Source of the DNA: Meiothermus granaticius NBRC 107808
GTDB taxonomy: Bacteria > Deinococcota > Deinococci > Deinococcales > Thermaceae
DNA length: 64,000 bases
Assembly: GCF_003574355.1 (NCBI RefSeq)
Contig: NZ_QWLB01000016.1
Coordinates: 1 to 64,000, forward strand
Direction of reading: 5' to 3'
Part shown: positions 1 through 8,161 of the stretch, piece by piece
How positions within the stretch are numbered: position 1 is the stretch's first letter
How the letters are laid out: the number at the start of each line of letters is the position of its first letter
Notes under the pieces: generated by a model
Told to the model about the DNA's origin: nothing
Databases searched by the model: none
Seen by the model: the letters and a program-made list of their open reading frames with translations, nothing else
Position numbers and translations under genes: made by a program

Positions 1-77
1 GGTAGTGGCGTATTATGGACTGCACCTCGAGCGCAACCGCCTCAGGCGTCTGGATTCTAGGGGAAAGGAAAAACGCC

Positions 78-551
78 ATGACACAAGAGGAAATGTTACG
101 GTTGGTGGCAGCAAATGACTGGCTCTGGCAGCAGTGGTGGCCCGCGCTGACGGGGCTTTCCCCGGATCAGGCCCGCGCTGAGGTGGGCGGGAGCTTCCCC
201 AGCCTCCTGGCCACGGCCTCCCACATGGTCAGCGCCGAGCTAACCTGGCAGGCCCGGTGCGACGGCCAACACGCCGCACCCCCCTCGGCTGAGGAGGGCA
301 TCGCTGCCCTACAGCCCAGCTGGGAGGCGCTGGCCCTCCGGCGCCAGGCCTGGCTCGAGCAGCATTCCCCCCAAACCCCCGTCTCCTACACCCACAGTGG
401 GGGTCATTCCACCAACTCGGTGGAAGAGATCGTTCTCCACCTCACCAGCCACGCCCACTTCCACCGGGGCCAGCTGGCTACCCAGTTTCGGCTGTTGGGG
501 CTAAAACCCCCCTCGGTACACTTCATCACCTTTTTCCGGCTGCCGGGTTAG
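78..551 (+). CDS. DinB-family protein
   Basis: A 157-residue four-helix DinB/DUF664-type protein, probably cytoplasmic. The likely metal ligands are visible: His49 (in ASHM) and the pair His125 and His129 in the C-terminal HAHFHRG motif. DinB relatives include bacillithiol- or mycothiol-dependent transferases and DNA-damage-induced proteins, so the substrate cannot be named. I chose the ATG at 78 because GGGGAAAGGA lies just upstream; an in-frame ATG at 15 would add 21 residues that do not look like the family. It stands alone and is convergent with the amidohydrolase that follows. Confidence 0.85.
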   Translation: MTQEEMLRLVAANDWLWQQWWPALTGLSPDQARAEVGGSFPSLLATASHMVSAELTWQARCDGQHAAPPSAEEGIAALQPSWEALALRRQAWLEQHSPQTPVSYTHSGGHSTNSVEEIVLHLTSHAHFHRGQLATQFRLLGLKPPSVHFITFFRLPG

Positions 552-557
552 CCCCCC

Positions 558-1727
558 TCAGCGCAGGAACTCGAGCGCGGCCTGGGCCAGCAGTTTGGTG
601 GCGATGGGCAGGGCCCGCTCATCGTCAATGTCAAAGCCGGGGTGGTGGTGGGGTTTGTCTTTTCCCGAAGCAGGGTCGCCCGCCCCTACCCAGAAATAAA
701 CCCCTGGGCGGCGCAGCAAGAACTCGGCCATGTCGTCCCCCCCCATGACCGGAGGGGTCTCGAGGAGGTTCTCCTGACCCACCACACTCTGGGCCATCGC
801 CCGGAAGCGCTCGGTCAGGGCCGCATCGTTAACCACGGCGGGCGAGCCTTGCCGCCAAGCGATCTCAACCCCACCGTTCATCGCGGCCGCAATCCCCTTT
901 GAGAGAGCTTCGATGCGCTCGATCAGCCGATCCCGCAGGACCGGATCAAAGGTGCGCAGTGTCCCCTTGAGCACCGCCACCTCCGGGATGATGTTGTGAG
1001 CTCCATCCCCAGCGGTAACGGTGGCAATCGTGATCACCGCGGTGCTGATGGGGTCGGTCTCGCGGCTGACCAAGGTTTGTAGGCCCAGGATGATGTGGGC
1101 AGCGATCGCCACGGTATCCACCCCCATATGCGGCATGGCCGCGTGGGTGCCCTTGCCCCGTACCGTGAGGGTGAAGGCATCGGCGGCAGCCATGCTGGGC
1201 CCACTCCGCACCCCTACTTTTCCCGCCGGGAGCTGGCTGTTGAGGTGCAGCCCCACCACCGCGTCCACCCCCTCGAGCACCCCGGCTTCCACCATCGGGC
1301 GGGCCCCTGAGACGATCTCCTCCGCCGGCTGGAAGGCAAAGCGCACCTCACCCTCGATCTGGTCGCGCATCCGGGCCAACAGCGCCGCCACGTGCGCCCC
1401 CACTGCGGCATGGCCATCGTGACCACAGGCGTGCATAACCCCAGGGGTCTGTGAGGCGTACGCAGCCCCGGTCTCCTCCTGAATGGGCAGAGCATCAATA
1501 TCGGCCCGCACCAGCACGGTCTTGCCCGGTTTAGCCCCCATGAGCCGGGCCACCACCCCGGTCTGAGCCACCCCGGTCGTGACCTCGAGCCCCAACCCCC
1601 GCAAGAACTCAGCCAGCTTGGCACTGGTGCGGAATTCCTGAAACCCCAACTCAGGGTGGCGGTGAAAGTCGCGGCGCATCTCGAGCAGGCTGGGGGTGAG
1701 TTCGGCAACAGCAGCTTCAAGTTTCAT
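558..1727 (-). CDS. M20 family amidohydrolase (N-acyl amino acid / hippurate hydrolase type)
   Basis: A 389-residue metallo-amidohydrolase of the M20D group (IAA-amino acid / hippurate hydrolase, N-acyl-L-amino acid amidohydrolase). Family signatures seen are DFHRHPELGFQE near the N-terminus, VRADIDALP, the metal-binding ACGHDGH motif near residue 100, and FQPAEE. The fold is a catalytic domain with an inserted dimerisation domain around residues 185-300 (GKGTHAAMPH). The exact acyl group is unknown. The start codon follows TTGACG-N17-TTGACT by seven bases, fitting leaderless transcription, although GAAAGG also precedes it. Confidence 0.9.
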   Translation of the reverse strand: MKLEAAVAELTPSLLEMRRDFHRHPELGFQEFRTSAKLAEFLRGLGLEVTTGVAQTGVVARLMGAKPGKTVLVRADIDALPIQEETGAAYASQTPGVMHACGHDGHAAVGAHVAALLARMRDQIEGEVRFAFQPAEEIVSGARPMVEAGVLEGVDAVVGLHLNSQLPAGKVGVRSGPSMAAADAFTLTVRGKGTHAAMPHMGVDTVAIAAHIILGLQTLVSRETDPISTAVITIATVTAGDGAHNIIPEVAVLKGTLRTFDPVLRDRLIERIEALSKGIAAAMNGGVEIAWRQGSPAVVNDAALTERFRAMAQSVVGQENLLETPPVMGGDDMAEFLLRRPGVYFWVGAGDPASGKDKPHHHPGFDIDDERALPIATKLLAQAALEFLR

Positions 1728-1734
1728 GCCTTTC

Positions 1735-1763
1735 AGTCAACTCCCTTAAGCCGCTGACGTCAA
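1735..1763 (-). promoter_or_regulatory. Promoter of the M20 amidohydrolase gene (leaderless type)
   Basis: Read on the minus strand: -35 TTGACG (1763-1758), 17-base spacer, -10-like TTGACT (1740-1735), seven bases, ATG at 1727. The -10 is poor, but its distance to ATG matches other genes in the window. Confidence 0.45.
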
Positions 1764-1819
1764 CCCGAAAGCACCGGAGGGCCCCCAAGCCCTGTCTAGG
1801 CCAGCCCGACGGCCTTCCT

Positions 1820-1847
1820 TTGAACCCGGTATAAACTTTGCTACACT
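1820..1847 (+). promoter_or_regulatory. Promoter of the acyl-CoA ligase gene
   Basis: TTGAAC at 1820-1825, a 16-base spacer, and TACACT at 1842-1847 with TG one base upstream (extended -10). A ribosome binding site AAAGGAG and ATG at 1874 follow. Confidence 0.6.
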
Positions 1848-1873
1848 GTAGGCAAACCAAAGGAGTTCAACCC

Positions 1874-3568
1874 ATGCAACGACCATGGCTCAACCATTAC
1901 GATCCGGGGGTCCCTGCCGATATCGAATACCCCGAGGCGCCGTTGTGGCAGCTCCTCGAGAGCAGCGCCCAGCAATACCCCGAACACCTGGCGCTGGACC
2001 TTCTGGGGTATACCCTCAAGTACAAAGACCTCTGGAAACAAGTCCTTGCCTTTGCGGGTTTGCTGCAAGAACGAGGGGTCAAGCCCGGTGACCGGGTAGC
2101 CATCATGCTGCCCAACAGCCCGCAGTTCGTCATCGCCTTCTATGGAATCCTCGCCGCCGGCGCGGTTTGCGTGAACGTCAACCCCCTGTATACCCCGCGC
2201 GAGCTGCGCCATCAGCTTCTGGATTCCGGCGCGGAAACCCTGGTCATCCTGGATCTCCTCTGGCCGCGGTATGCCGAGCTCGAGGCCGAGCTGCCGGTGC
2301 AGCGGGTGTTCACCACCGGTCTGCAAGACTACCTGCCCTTCCCCAAAAACCTTCTCTACCCGGTCAAGATGCGCCGGGAGAAGCGCTGGGTTACACTCCC
2401 CCCTCACCCCAAGCGCACAGATTTCAAGAGGGCCCTCAAAGCCAGCACCCCCTTGGCCCAGCCCCACCCGGCCAAACCCGACGATGTGGCACTGCTGCAA
2501 TACACTGGCGGCACCACTGGGATCTCCAAAGGGGCCATGCTCTCACACCGCAACCTGGTCTCCAATGTCTACCAGACCATCGCCTGGTCGCCCGAGAGCC
2601 GGGCCATGGCCGGGAAAGGGGTGATGCTTACCGCGATTCCCCTATTCCACGTGTACGGCATGACCGTGGCCATGAACTACGGGTTGGCCCTGGGGTACAA
2701 GCTGGTGCTGCTCCCCCGCCCTGAGGTAGCGGCCTGTATCGAGGCCATTGAGCGGCATCACGTCACCCATTTCCCTGGCGTACCCACGCTGTACGTGGGG
2801 TTCAACCACTTCCCCGGGATTGAACGGCGCAAGGTGGGGACGGTCAAAATCTGCAATTCAGGGGCAGCCCCCCTGCCCCTGGAGGTGATCGAGACCTTTG
2901 AGAAGCTCACCGGCGGACGGCTCCTGGAAGGGTACGGCCTTACTGAGGCAGCCCCGGTCACCCACTCCAATCCGGTCAGCGGCCAGCGCAAGCGCGGGAG
3001 CGTGGGGCTACCCCTACCCGGGGTTGACGCCGCGGTGGTGGACGACACCCTGCGCGAGCTGCCTCCTGGCGAGGTGGGAGAGCTGGCCGTGCGTGGTCCC
3101 AACATCATGCTGGGGTACTGGGGCCAACCTGAGGAGACGGCCAAGGTGCTCAAGATTGACTGGCTGCTCACCGGGGACATGGCCCGCATGGACGAGGACG
3201 GTTACTTCTATATCGTGGACCGCAAAAAGGACTTGATCATCGCAGGGGGCTACAACATCTACCCGCGCGAGGTTGAGGAGGTGCTCTATAGCCATCCGGC
3301 GGTGCAGGAGGCCGCGGTCGTGGGGGTTCCCGATCCCTACCGGGGCGAGACCGTGGCCGCTTTTGTGGTGCTCAAACCCGGCCAGTCCGTTACAGCGGAC
3401 GAGTTGGATCAGTTCTGCCGCCAACAGCTCGCGGCCTATAAAGTCCCCCATATCTACAAGTTCCGCAGTGAGCTGCCCAAAAGCGCCGTGGGCAAAATCC
3501 TGCGGCGGGAGTTGCGGGAGATGGCCGCAAAGGAGCAGGTGGGGACACAGGCTCCAAAGGCCGGGTAG
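1874..3568 (+). CDS. fadD: Long-chain fatty acid-CoA ligase
   Basis: A 564-residue ANL-superfamily enzyme activating fatty acids to acyl-AMP and then acyl-CoA, the entry step of beta-oxidation or lipid remodelling. The AMP-binding loop is YTGGTTGISKGA, followed by the GYGLTE motif, the TGDMA(R)MDEDGY motif, and the C-terminal hinge and lysine region (DRKKDLI, KSAVGKILRREL). Length is normal for FadD. I chose ATG 1874, not an in-frame ATG at 1838, because AAAGGAG is 7-8 bases upstream and the longer version would run into the promoter. Chain-length preference cannot be read from the sequence. Confidence 0.93.
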   Translation: MQRPWLNHYDPGVPADIEYPEAPLWQLLESSAQQYPEHLALDLLGYTLKYKDLWKQVLAFAGLLQERGVKPGDRVAIMLPNSPQFVIAFYGILAAGAVCVNVNPLYTPRELRHQLLDSGAETLVILDLLWPRYAELEAELPVQRVFTTGLQDYLPFPKNLLYPVKMRREKRWVTLPPHPKRTDFKRALKASTPLAQPHPAKPDDVALLQYTGGTTGISKGAMLSHRNLVSNVYQTIAWSPESRAMAGKGVMLTAIPLFHVYGMTVAMNYGLALGYKLVLLPRPEVAACIEAIERHHVTHFPGVPTLYVGFNHFPGIERRKVGTVKICNSGAAPLPLEVIETFEKLTGGRLLEGYGLTEAAPVTHSNPVSGQRKRGSVGLPLPGVDAAVVDDTLRELPPGEVGELAVRGPNIMLGYWGQPEETAKVLKIDWLLTGDMARMDEDGYFYIVDRKKDLIIAGGYNIYPREVEEVLYSHPAVQEAAVVGVPDPYRGETVAAFVVLKPGQSVTADELDQFCRQQLAAYKVPHIYKFRSELPKSAVGKILRRELREMAAKEQVGTQAPKAG

Positions 3569-3584
3569 GTCGCGCGGTTACACG

Positions 3585-3630
3585 CCCTGAGCTGAGGGTC
3601 AATACCCCCTAGGCTCAGGGCAAGGGTTTT
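3585..3630 (+). terminator. Candidate terminator after the acyl-CoA ligase gene
   Basis: Arms CCCTGAGC (3585-3592) and GCTCAGGG (3613-3620) pair perfectly. An inner AGGG/CCCC pairing extends the hairpin, and TTTT at 3627-3630 follows seven bases later. Confidence 0.5.
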
Positions 3631-3636
3631 AGAACG

Positions 3637-3642
3637 TATACT
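3637..3642 (+). promoter_or_regulatory. -10 element TATACT before the ATP-grasp gene
   Basis: A near-consensus -10 lies 34 bases before the ATG at 3676. No convincing -35 is seen, as that position falls in the preceding hairpin. Confidence 0.4.
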
Positions 3643-3675
3643 GTTGCCCAGTATTCCCTCGAGAGGAGTCACCGC

Positions 3676-4836
3676 ATGAATGTCGTGTTTCTCTCCCCCC
3701 ACTTTCCCCCCAACTTTTGGCCGTTCTCGGCCCGCCTGAAGGAGGCCGGCCATACCGTTTTGGGGCTGGCGGATGCCGAGTACCATGAGCTGCGCCCTGA
3801 GCTTCAGGCAGCCCTCACGGAGTACTACAAGGTCTCGGATCTCCACCGCTATGAAGAGCTTGTGCGGGCCCTGGGGTACTTCACCTACAAGTACGGCAAA
3901 CTGGAGCGCCTGGACTCAATGAGCGAGTACTGGCTCGAGACCGAAGCCCAACTGCGCGAGGATTTCAACATCTTTGGGCTGCGGCCTGCCGATATGGACA
4001 AGGTCAAGCGCAAGTCGGTGATGAAGGAGTTGTTCCGCCAGGCTGGGCTGCGGGTGGCCCGTGGGAAGGTATGCCGCGACCCGGTGGAGCTGCAAAACTT
4101 CGTGGATGAGGTGGGCTACCCCCTGGTGGCCAAGCCGGATATCGGGGTGGGGGCCGCCAAAACCTACAAAATCACCAGCGACGATGAGCTGAAGGAATAC
4201 ATCGCCCAAAAACCCCCGGTGGACTACATCGTAGAGGAGTTCGTCCCTGGGCGGATCATCACCTACGATGGCCTCACCGATATCCAAGGAAACATTGTTT
4301 TAGACAGCAGCATGGAGTATTCCAAAGGCGTCATGGAGGTGGTCAATCAGGATACCGACATCTATTACTACATGGTGCGGGAAATCCCCGAGGATCTGCG
4401 TGAGGCTGGACGGGCCATCGTCAAGGCCTTTGGGGTGAGGGAACGCTTCTTCCATTTCGAGTTCTTCCGCTTGGAGGACGGCTCCCTGGTGGCGCTCGAG
4501 GTCAACATGCGCCCCCCAGGCGGTCTATCGGTGGATATGTTCAACTACGCCAACGACATGGACATCTTTCGCGAGTATGCCAACCTCCTGAGTACCGGCA
4601 AGATCAGCCAAAAGGCTCAGCATCCCTACTTCTGCACCTATGTGGGTCGCAAGGACCATATTCACTACAAGCGCCCGCACGAACAGGTGGTCGCGGAGTA
4701 TGGCCCTTTGATTGCCCACCATGAGCGCATCAACGGTATTTTTGCCGGGGCAATTGGCAACTATGGCTACATCCTCCGGCACCCTGACCTAAAAACCCTT
4801 TTAGAGGCCGCCCAGGGCATTCAAGAACGGGCATAA
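3676..4836 (+). CDS. ATP-grasp domain carboxylate-amine ligase-like protein
   Basis: A 386-residue cytoplasmic protein with a carbamoyl-phosphate-synthase-like ATP-grasp fold. Lysine-containing nucleotide-binding strands (YPLVAKPDIGVGAAKTY, near residue 155), the EEFVPG segment and the metal-binding VALEVNMRPPGG motif (near residue 280) are visible. ATP-grasp enzymes join a carboxylate to an amine or thiol through an acyl-phosphate; the substrate here is unknown. GAGAGGAG precedes the ATG. An esterase gene starts 23 bases after the stop, so the two probably form an operon and may act on the same compound. Confidence 0.85.
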   Translation: MNVVFLSPHFPPNFWPFSARLKEAGHTVLGLADAEYHELRPELQAALTEYYKVSDLHRYEELVRALGYFTYKYGKLERLDSMSEYWLETEAQLREDFNIFGLRPADMDKVKRKSVMKELFRQAGLRVARGKVCRDPVELQNFVDEVGYPLVAKPDIGVGAAKTYKITSDDELKEYIAQKPPVDYIVEEFVPGRIITYDGLTDIQGNIVLDSSMEYSKGVMEVVNQDTDIYYYMVREIPEDLREAGRAIVKAFGVRERFFHFEFFRLEDGSLVALEVNMRPPGGLSVDMFNYANDMDIFREYANLLSTGKISQKAQHPYFCTYVGRKDHIHYKRPHEQVVAEYGPLIAHHERINGIFAGAIGNYGYILRHPDLKTLLEAAQGIQERA

Positions 4837-4859
4837 ACACCCGGTGGGTAGGGGTAACT

Positions 4860-5594
4860 ATGCATATTGAATACCACCGTTGGTACAGCCCGGCTCTGGG
4901 CCATGAGATGGAACTCAAGCTCTACGGCCATTACGGGCAACCGGTGATGGTTTTCCCGGCCCAGAATGGGCGCTTCTATGACTTCGAGGGCTTTGGCATG
5001 ATCGAGGCTTGTTCTGGGTTGATTGAGGCCGGGAGGGTTAAGTTCTTCTGCGTGGATGGAATTGACTGGCAAAGCTGGACCAACCAGAGCCTCCCTCCCC
5101 AGCAACGCGCAGCCCGCCACAACGACTACGATGCCTACATCATGAACGAGGCGGTCTCCTTTGTGCGCAAGAGCACCGGCCTAGAGCACCTCTGGGTGAC
5201 CGGATGCAGCATGGGGGCTTTTCACTCCGCCAACTTTTTCTTTCGCCATCCCGAAACCTTTGGTGGGCTGATCGCCCTCTCGGGGCTCTATCAGGTAGGG
5301 AAATTTGTGGGGGATGCGGGGGGAATGGAAGCCTACTACAACAGCCCGCTGTGGTATTTACGCCACCTAGACGACCCCTACTATCTAAATCTCTACCGTC
5401 AGCACAAGATTGCCTTTGTGGTCGGTCAGGGCCGCTGGGAAGAGGAGTGCCTGCGCGATACCCACGAGATGGAGCAGCTTCTGCGCGAGAAGGGCATCCC
5501 AGCCATTGTGGACTACTGGGGGCACGACGTAGACCACGACTGGCCCTGGTGGCGCAAAATGCTGCCGTACTATCTGGAACGGCTGGGGGTTTGA
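4860..5594 (+). CDS. Alpha/beta-hydrolase putative esterase
   Basis: A 244-residue protein of the PF00756-like esterase group. The nucleophile elbow is GCSMGA with Ser117; the likely acid and base lie in the C-terminal half, the histidine probably in YWGHDVDHDWPWW. No signal peptide is apparent, so it should be cytoplasmic. It follows the ATP-grasp gene by 23 bases and is probably cotranscribed. One possibility is that it trims or releases an ester product of the ligase, but this is inference from position only. Confidence 0.82.
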   Translation: MHIEYHRWYSPALGHEMELKLYGHYGQPVMVFPAQNGRFYDFEGFGMIEACSGLIEAGRVKFFCVDGIDWQSWTNQSLPPQQRAARHNDYDAYIMNEAVSFVRKSTGLEHLWVTGCSMGAFHSANFFFRHPETFGGLIALSGLYQVGKFVGDAGGMEAYYNSPLWYLRHLDDPYYLNLYRQHKIAFVVGQGRWEEECLRDTHEMEQLLREKGIPAIVDYWGHDVDHDWPWWRKMLPYYLERLGV

Positions 5595-5616
5595 ACTCAG
5601 CCTAGACCGGATTGTA

Positions 5617-5750
5617 GGCCCAATAACATTTACTGGGGCCCTGGGCCAATGTAATAGGGGCGGCGCTGCTCGGCAGCGGGGGTCCGGCCTCCAAAAGCCG
5701 GAAGGGTGGAGACTGACAACGGTCTCCACCCTTTGTATAGGGGGGATGGG
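5617..5750 (+). promoter_or_regulatory. Structured 5' leader candidate of nhaA
   Basis: The 156-base gap before nhaA holds several hairpins in a row: GGCCC/GGGCC (5617-5621 with 5636-5640), GCTGC/GCAGC (5665-5677), CCGGC/GCCGG (5684-5701), and a perfect 12-base-pair stem, 5702-5713 with 5722-5733, with an 8-base loop. The last stem ends 17 bases before the ATG. It could be a terminator of the esterase operon (only TTT follows) or a cis-regulatory RNA of the antiporter gene. I could not match it to a riboswitch class I know. Confidence 0.45.
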
Positions 5751-7019
5751 ATGAAGGTGTTATTGCGGCCGATCGAGGCGTTTTGGAACAGCGAAGCCAA
5801 GGGGGGGTTCCTCCTCTTTGCGATGGCGGTACTGGCCTTTGTGATCGCCAACGCTGGAGGCTATGGGTGGTACACCGGGCTCAAGGAGACCGTAGTCCGC
5901 CTAAGCGTGGGGGAGTTTGCCCTCGAGAAGAGCCTCTCGAGCTGGATCAAAGATTTTTTGATGGCCTTCTTTTTTCTGTTGGTGGGCCTCGAGATCAAGC
6001 GTGAGGTGGTGCTGGGCGAGCTTTCCGATCTGCGCCGCGCCTTGCTGACCATCCTGGCCGCAGTGGGGGGGATGGTGGCCCCAGCCCTGATCTACCTGGG
6101 GTTCAACTCAGGAACCCCTGGAGCCTCCGGCTGGGGGGTGCCGATGGCCACCGATATCGCCTTCTCGCTGGGGGTGCTCTCACTGCTGGGCAACCGGGTG
6201 CCCTTTGGGCTCAAGGTCTTTCTCACCGCTTTTGCCATCGCCGACGACCTGGGAGCCATCCTGGTGATCGCCTTTTTCTATACCTCAGGCCTGAACTTCA
6301 CCGCCCTCTTAATTGCCCTGGGCTTTTTCCTGCTGGCTTTGGGGATCGGGCGGCTTGGGGTACGGGTGCTCTGGCCGTACATGCTCATCGGCGCCCTGAT
6401 GTGGTTCTTCACCCTCGAGTCTGGGGTCAGCCCTACGGTGGCTGCGGTGCTGCTGGCCCTGGCGATCCCGTTGACCCGCACAGTAGCCATCCCCGATCTG
6501 GGGGGGCAGCTCAAGGAGCTGGCCCACAAAGACCCCGAGCTGCTCGAGGCCGAGCTGGGGGAACTGGAGCATGTTCTGGGGAAAGCGCAAAGCCCGCTGC
6601 ACCGCTTAGAACACCTCCTTCATCCTTGGGTGACCTACTTAATCCTGCCGGTGTTCGCCTTTTTTAATGCCGGGGTTAACCTCTCCGGGGCAGGGTTCGG
6701 TACGGTTGGGCTGGGGGCTTTTTTGGGGCTCTTGCTGGGTAAGCCGCTGGGAATTTTCCTGATCTGCTGGCTGGCCGTACGCTTGGGCATCGCGGCCCTG
6801 CCCGCCGGGGTGTCCTGGCCCATGCTGGTTGGGGCCGGATTTCTCGGGGGCATCGGGTTCACCATGTCGCTCTTTGTGGCCGCGCTGGCCTTCGCTGAAA
6901 AAAGCCTGCTCGACCAGGCCAAAATCGGGGTGCTCAGCAGCAGCGTGGTGGCCGCGGCCATAGGTCTGGCCCTGGTTTCGTGGACAGTGAAAAAGCGCGG
7001 GGGCTCGAGCCAAACCTAA
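5751..7019 (+). CDS. nhaA: Na+/H+ antiporter NhaA
   Basis: A 422-residue inner-membrane antiporter exchanging cytoplasmic Na+ (or Li+) for protons, for pH and salt homeostasis. It has about 12 hydrophobic segments. The paired aspartates Asp165-Asp166 in AFAIADDLGAI match the essential pair of E. coli NhaA (163/164), and Asp135 in MATDIAFSLG matches its Asp133. It is longer than the E. coli protein (388) because of a charged loop around residues 255-290 (KDPELLEAELGELEHVLG). I took ATG 5751 with GGGGGG just upstream; the GTG at 5706 lies in the strong hairpin. Confidence 0.93.
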   Translation: MKVLLRPIEAFWNSEAKGGFLLFAMAVLAFVIANAGGYGWYTGLKETVVRLSVGEFALEKSLSSWIKDFLMAFFFLLVGLEIKREVVLGELSDLRRALLTILAAVGGMVAPALIYLGFNSGTPGASGWGVPMATDIAFSLGVLSLLGNRVPFGLKVFLTAFAIADDLGAILVIAFFYTSGLNFTALLIALGFFLLALGIGRLGVRVLWPYMLIGALMWFFTLESGVSPTVAAVLLALAIPLTRTVAIPDLGGQLKELAHKDPELLEAELGELEHVLGKAQSPLHRLEHLLHPWVTYLILPVFAFFNAGVNLSGAGFGTVGLGAFLGLLLGKPLGIFLICWLAVRLGIAALPAGVSWPMLVGAGFLGGIGFTMSLFVAALAFAEKSLLDQAKIGVLSSSVVAAAIGLALVSWTVKKRGGSSQT

Positions 7020-7070
7020 CGCATCCCCCAGTCCTGTGGGGGGGCTTTGGGCTTACCTTTGGCCAGCCTC

Positions 7071-7099
7071 CTGGCACTTCCCCTCAAACCTGCTATACT
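7071..7099 (+). promoter_or_regulatory. Promoter of the agmatine deiminase gene
   Basis: CTGGCA (7071-7076), 17-base spacer, TATACT (7094-7099) preceded by TGC (extended -10). A GTG start codon lies nine bases downstream at 7109. Confidence 0.65.
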
Positions 7100-7108
7100 C
7101 TGCCTTTT

Positions 7109-8161
7109 GTGGAGAAGGTGCTTACCCCTAGAGCGCTGGGTTTTGCCATGCCAGCAGAATGGGCCCCGCACGCGGCCACCTGGATGGCCTGGCCCTATGA
7201 CGACCAAAAGTGGTTGGGTTACCTGGAGCCGGTTCGGCAGGAATTTGCAGCCCTGGTCAATACCGTGGCCCGGTTCGAGCCCGTGCACCTGTTGGTCAAC
7301 GACCCGGAGTCCGAGGCCGATGCCCGGCACCGGCTGAGCGGTGAGGTTCGCCTTCACCAGATCCCCCACGACGACCTGTGGCTGCGCGACAGCGGCGCCC
7401 TCTTTGTCCGCAAGAACGGCCTGGTGGCCCTGGTCAATTGGGAATTCAACGGCTGGGGGGGGAAGTATCCCGCCCAACTGGACAACCAAATTCCTCGGCA
7501 GATGGCCCATATCCTGGGGGCCCAGCTCTTCAACCCTGGAATTGTGATGGAGGGGGGTTCCCTCGAGGTCAACGGCCTGGGGATCGGGATCACCACCCGC
7601 CAGTGCCTGCTCTCTCCGGGGCGCAACCCAGGCCTGAACGAAGAGGACCTCGAGGGATACCTGCGCGACTACCTGGGCATAGACCACCTGATCTGGCTGG
7701 GAAGGGGGCTTGAGGGGGATCACACCGATGGCCACATCGATACCCTGACCCGCTTCACCGACGCCTCCACGGTGGTGACCTCCATCTGCGAGGATTCCGA
7801 CGACCCCAACTGGGGGCCCTTGCAGGAAAACCTGGAGATCCTGGAAAGCCTGGGGGCATTCCGCATCGTCCGGTTACCGCTGCCTCGGCACCCGCGCTGG
7901 CTCGAGGCCTCAACCCGGCTGCCCCTGACCTATGCCAACTTCTATGTGCTCAACGGGGCCGTACTGGTTCCGCAGTACGGCGACCCCAATGACGAGCGGG
8001 CTCTGGAGATCCTGCGCCCGCTGTTTCCAGGCCGCCAGGTGATCGGGCTGCAAAGCCAGGCTCTGTTCACCGGTGGGGGCAGCTTTCACTGCGTTACCCA
8101 GCAGCAGCCCGAGGGCAGCATCTTTCCGGCCAGCGCGCCTTCGGTGGGAAAGGAGAAATGA
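7109..8161 (+). CDS. aguA: Agmatine deiminase
   Basis: A 350-residue porphyromonas-type peptidylarginine deiminase family enzyme hydrolysing agmatine to N-carbamoylputrescine and ammonia in polyamine synthesis. Motifs seen are MPAEWAPHAATWMAWP near the start, DDLWLRDSGALF, the GGDHTDGHID-type stretch (EGDHTDGHID), and GGGSFHC with the catalytic cysteine near the C-terminus. The start is uncertain: GTG 7109 suits a nearly leaderless mRNA, while GTG 7118 and ATG 7148 are alternatives. The next gene overlaps its stop (ATGA), and that partner completes the pathway to putrescine. Confidence 0.92.
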   Translation: MEKVLTPRALGFAMPAEWAPHAATWMAWPYDDQKWLGYLEPVRQEFAALVNTVARFEPVHLLVNDPESEADARHRLSGEVRLHQIPHDDLWLRDSGALFVRKNGLVALVNWEFNGWGGKYPAQLDNQIPRQMAHILGAQLFNPGIVMEGGSLEVNGLGIGITTRQCLLSPGRNPGLNEEDLEGYLRDYLGIDHLIWLGRGLEGDHTDGHIDTLTRFTDASTVVTSICEDSDDPNWGPLQENLEILESLGAFRIVRLPLPRHPRWLEASTRLPLTYANFYVLNGAVLVPQYGDPNDERALEILRPLFPGRQVIGLQSQALFTGGGSFHCVTQQQPEGSIFPASAPSVGKEK

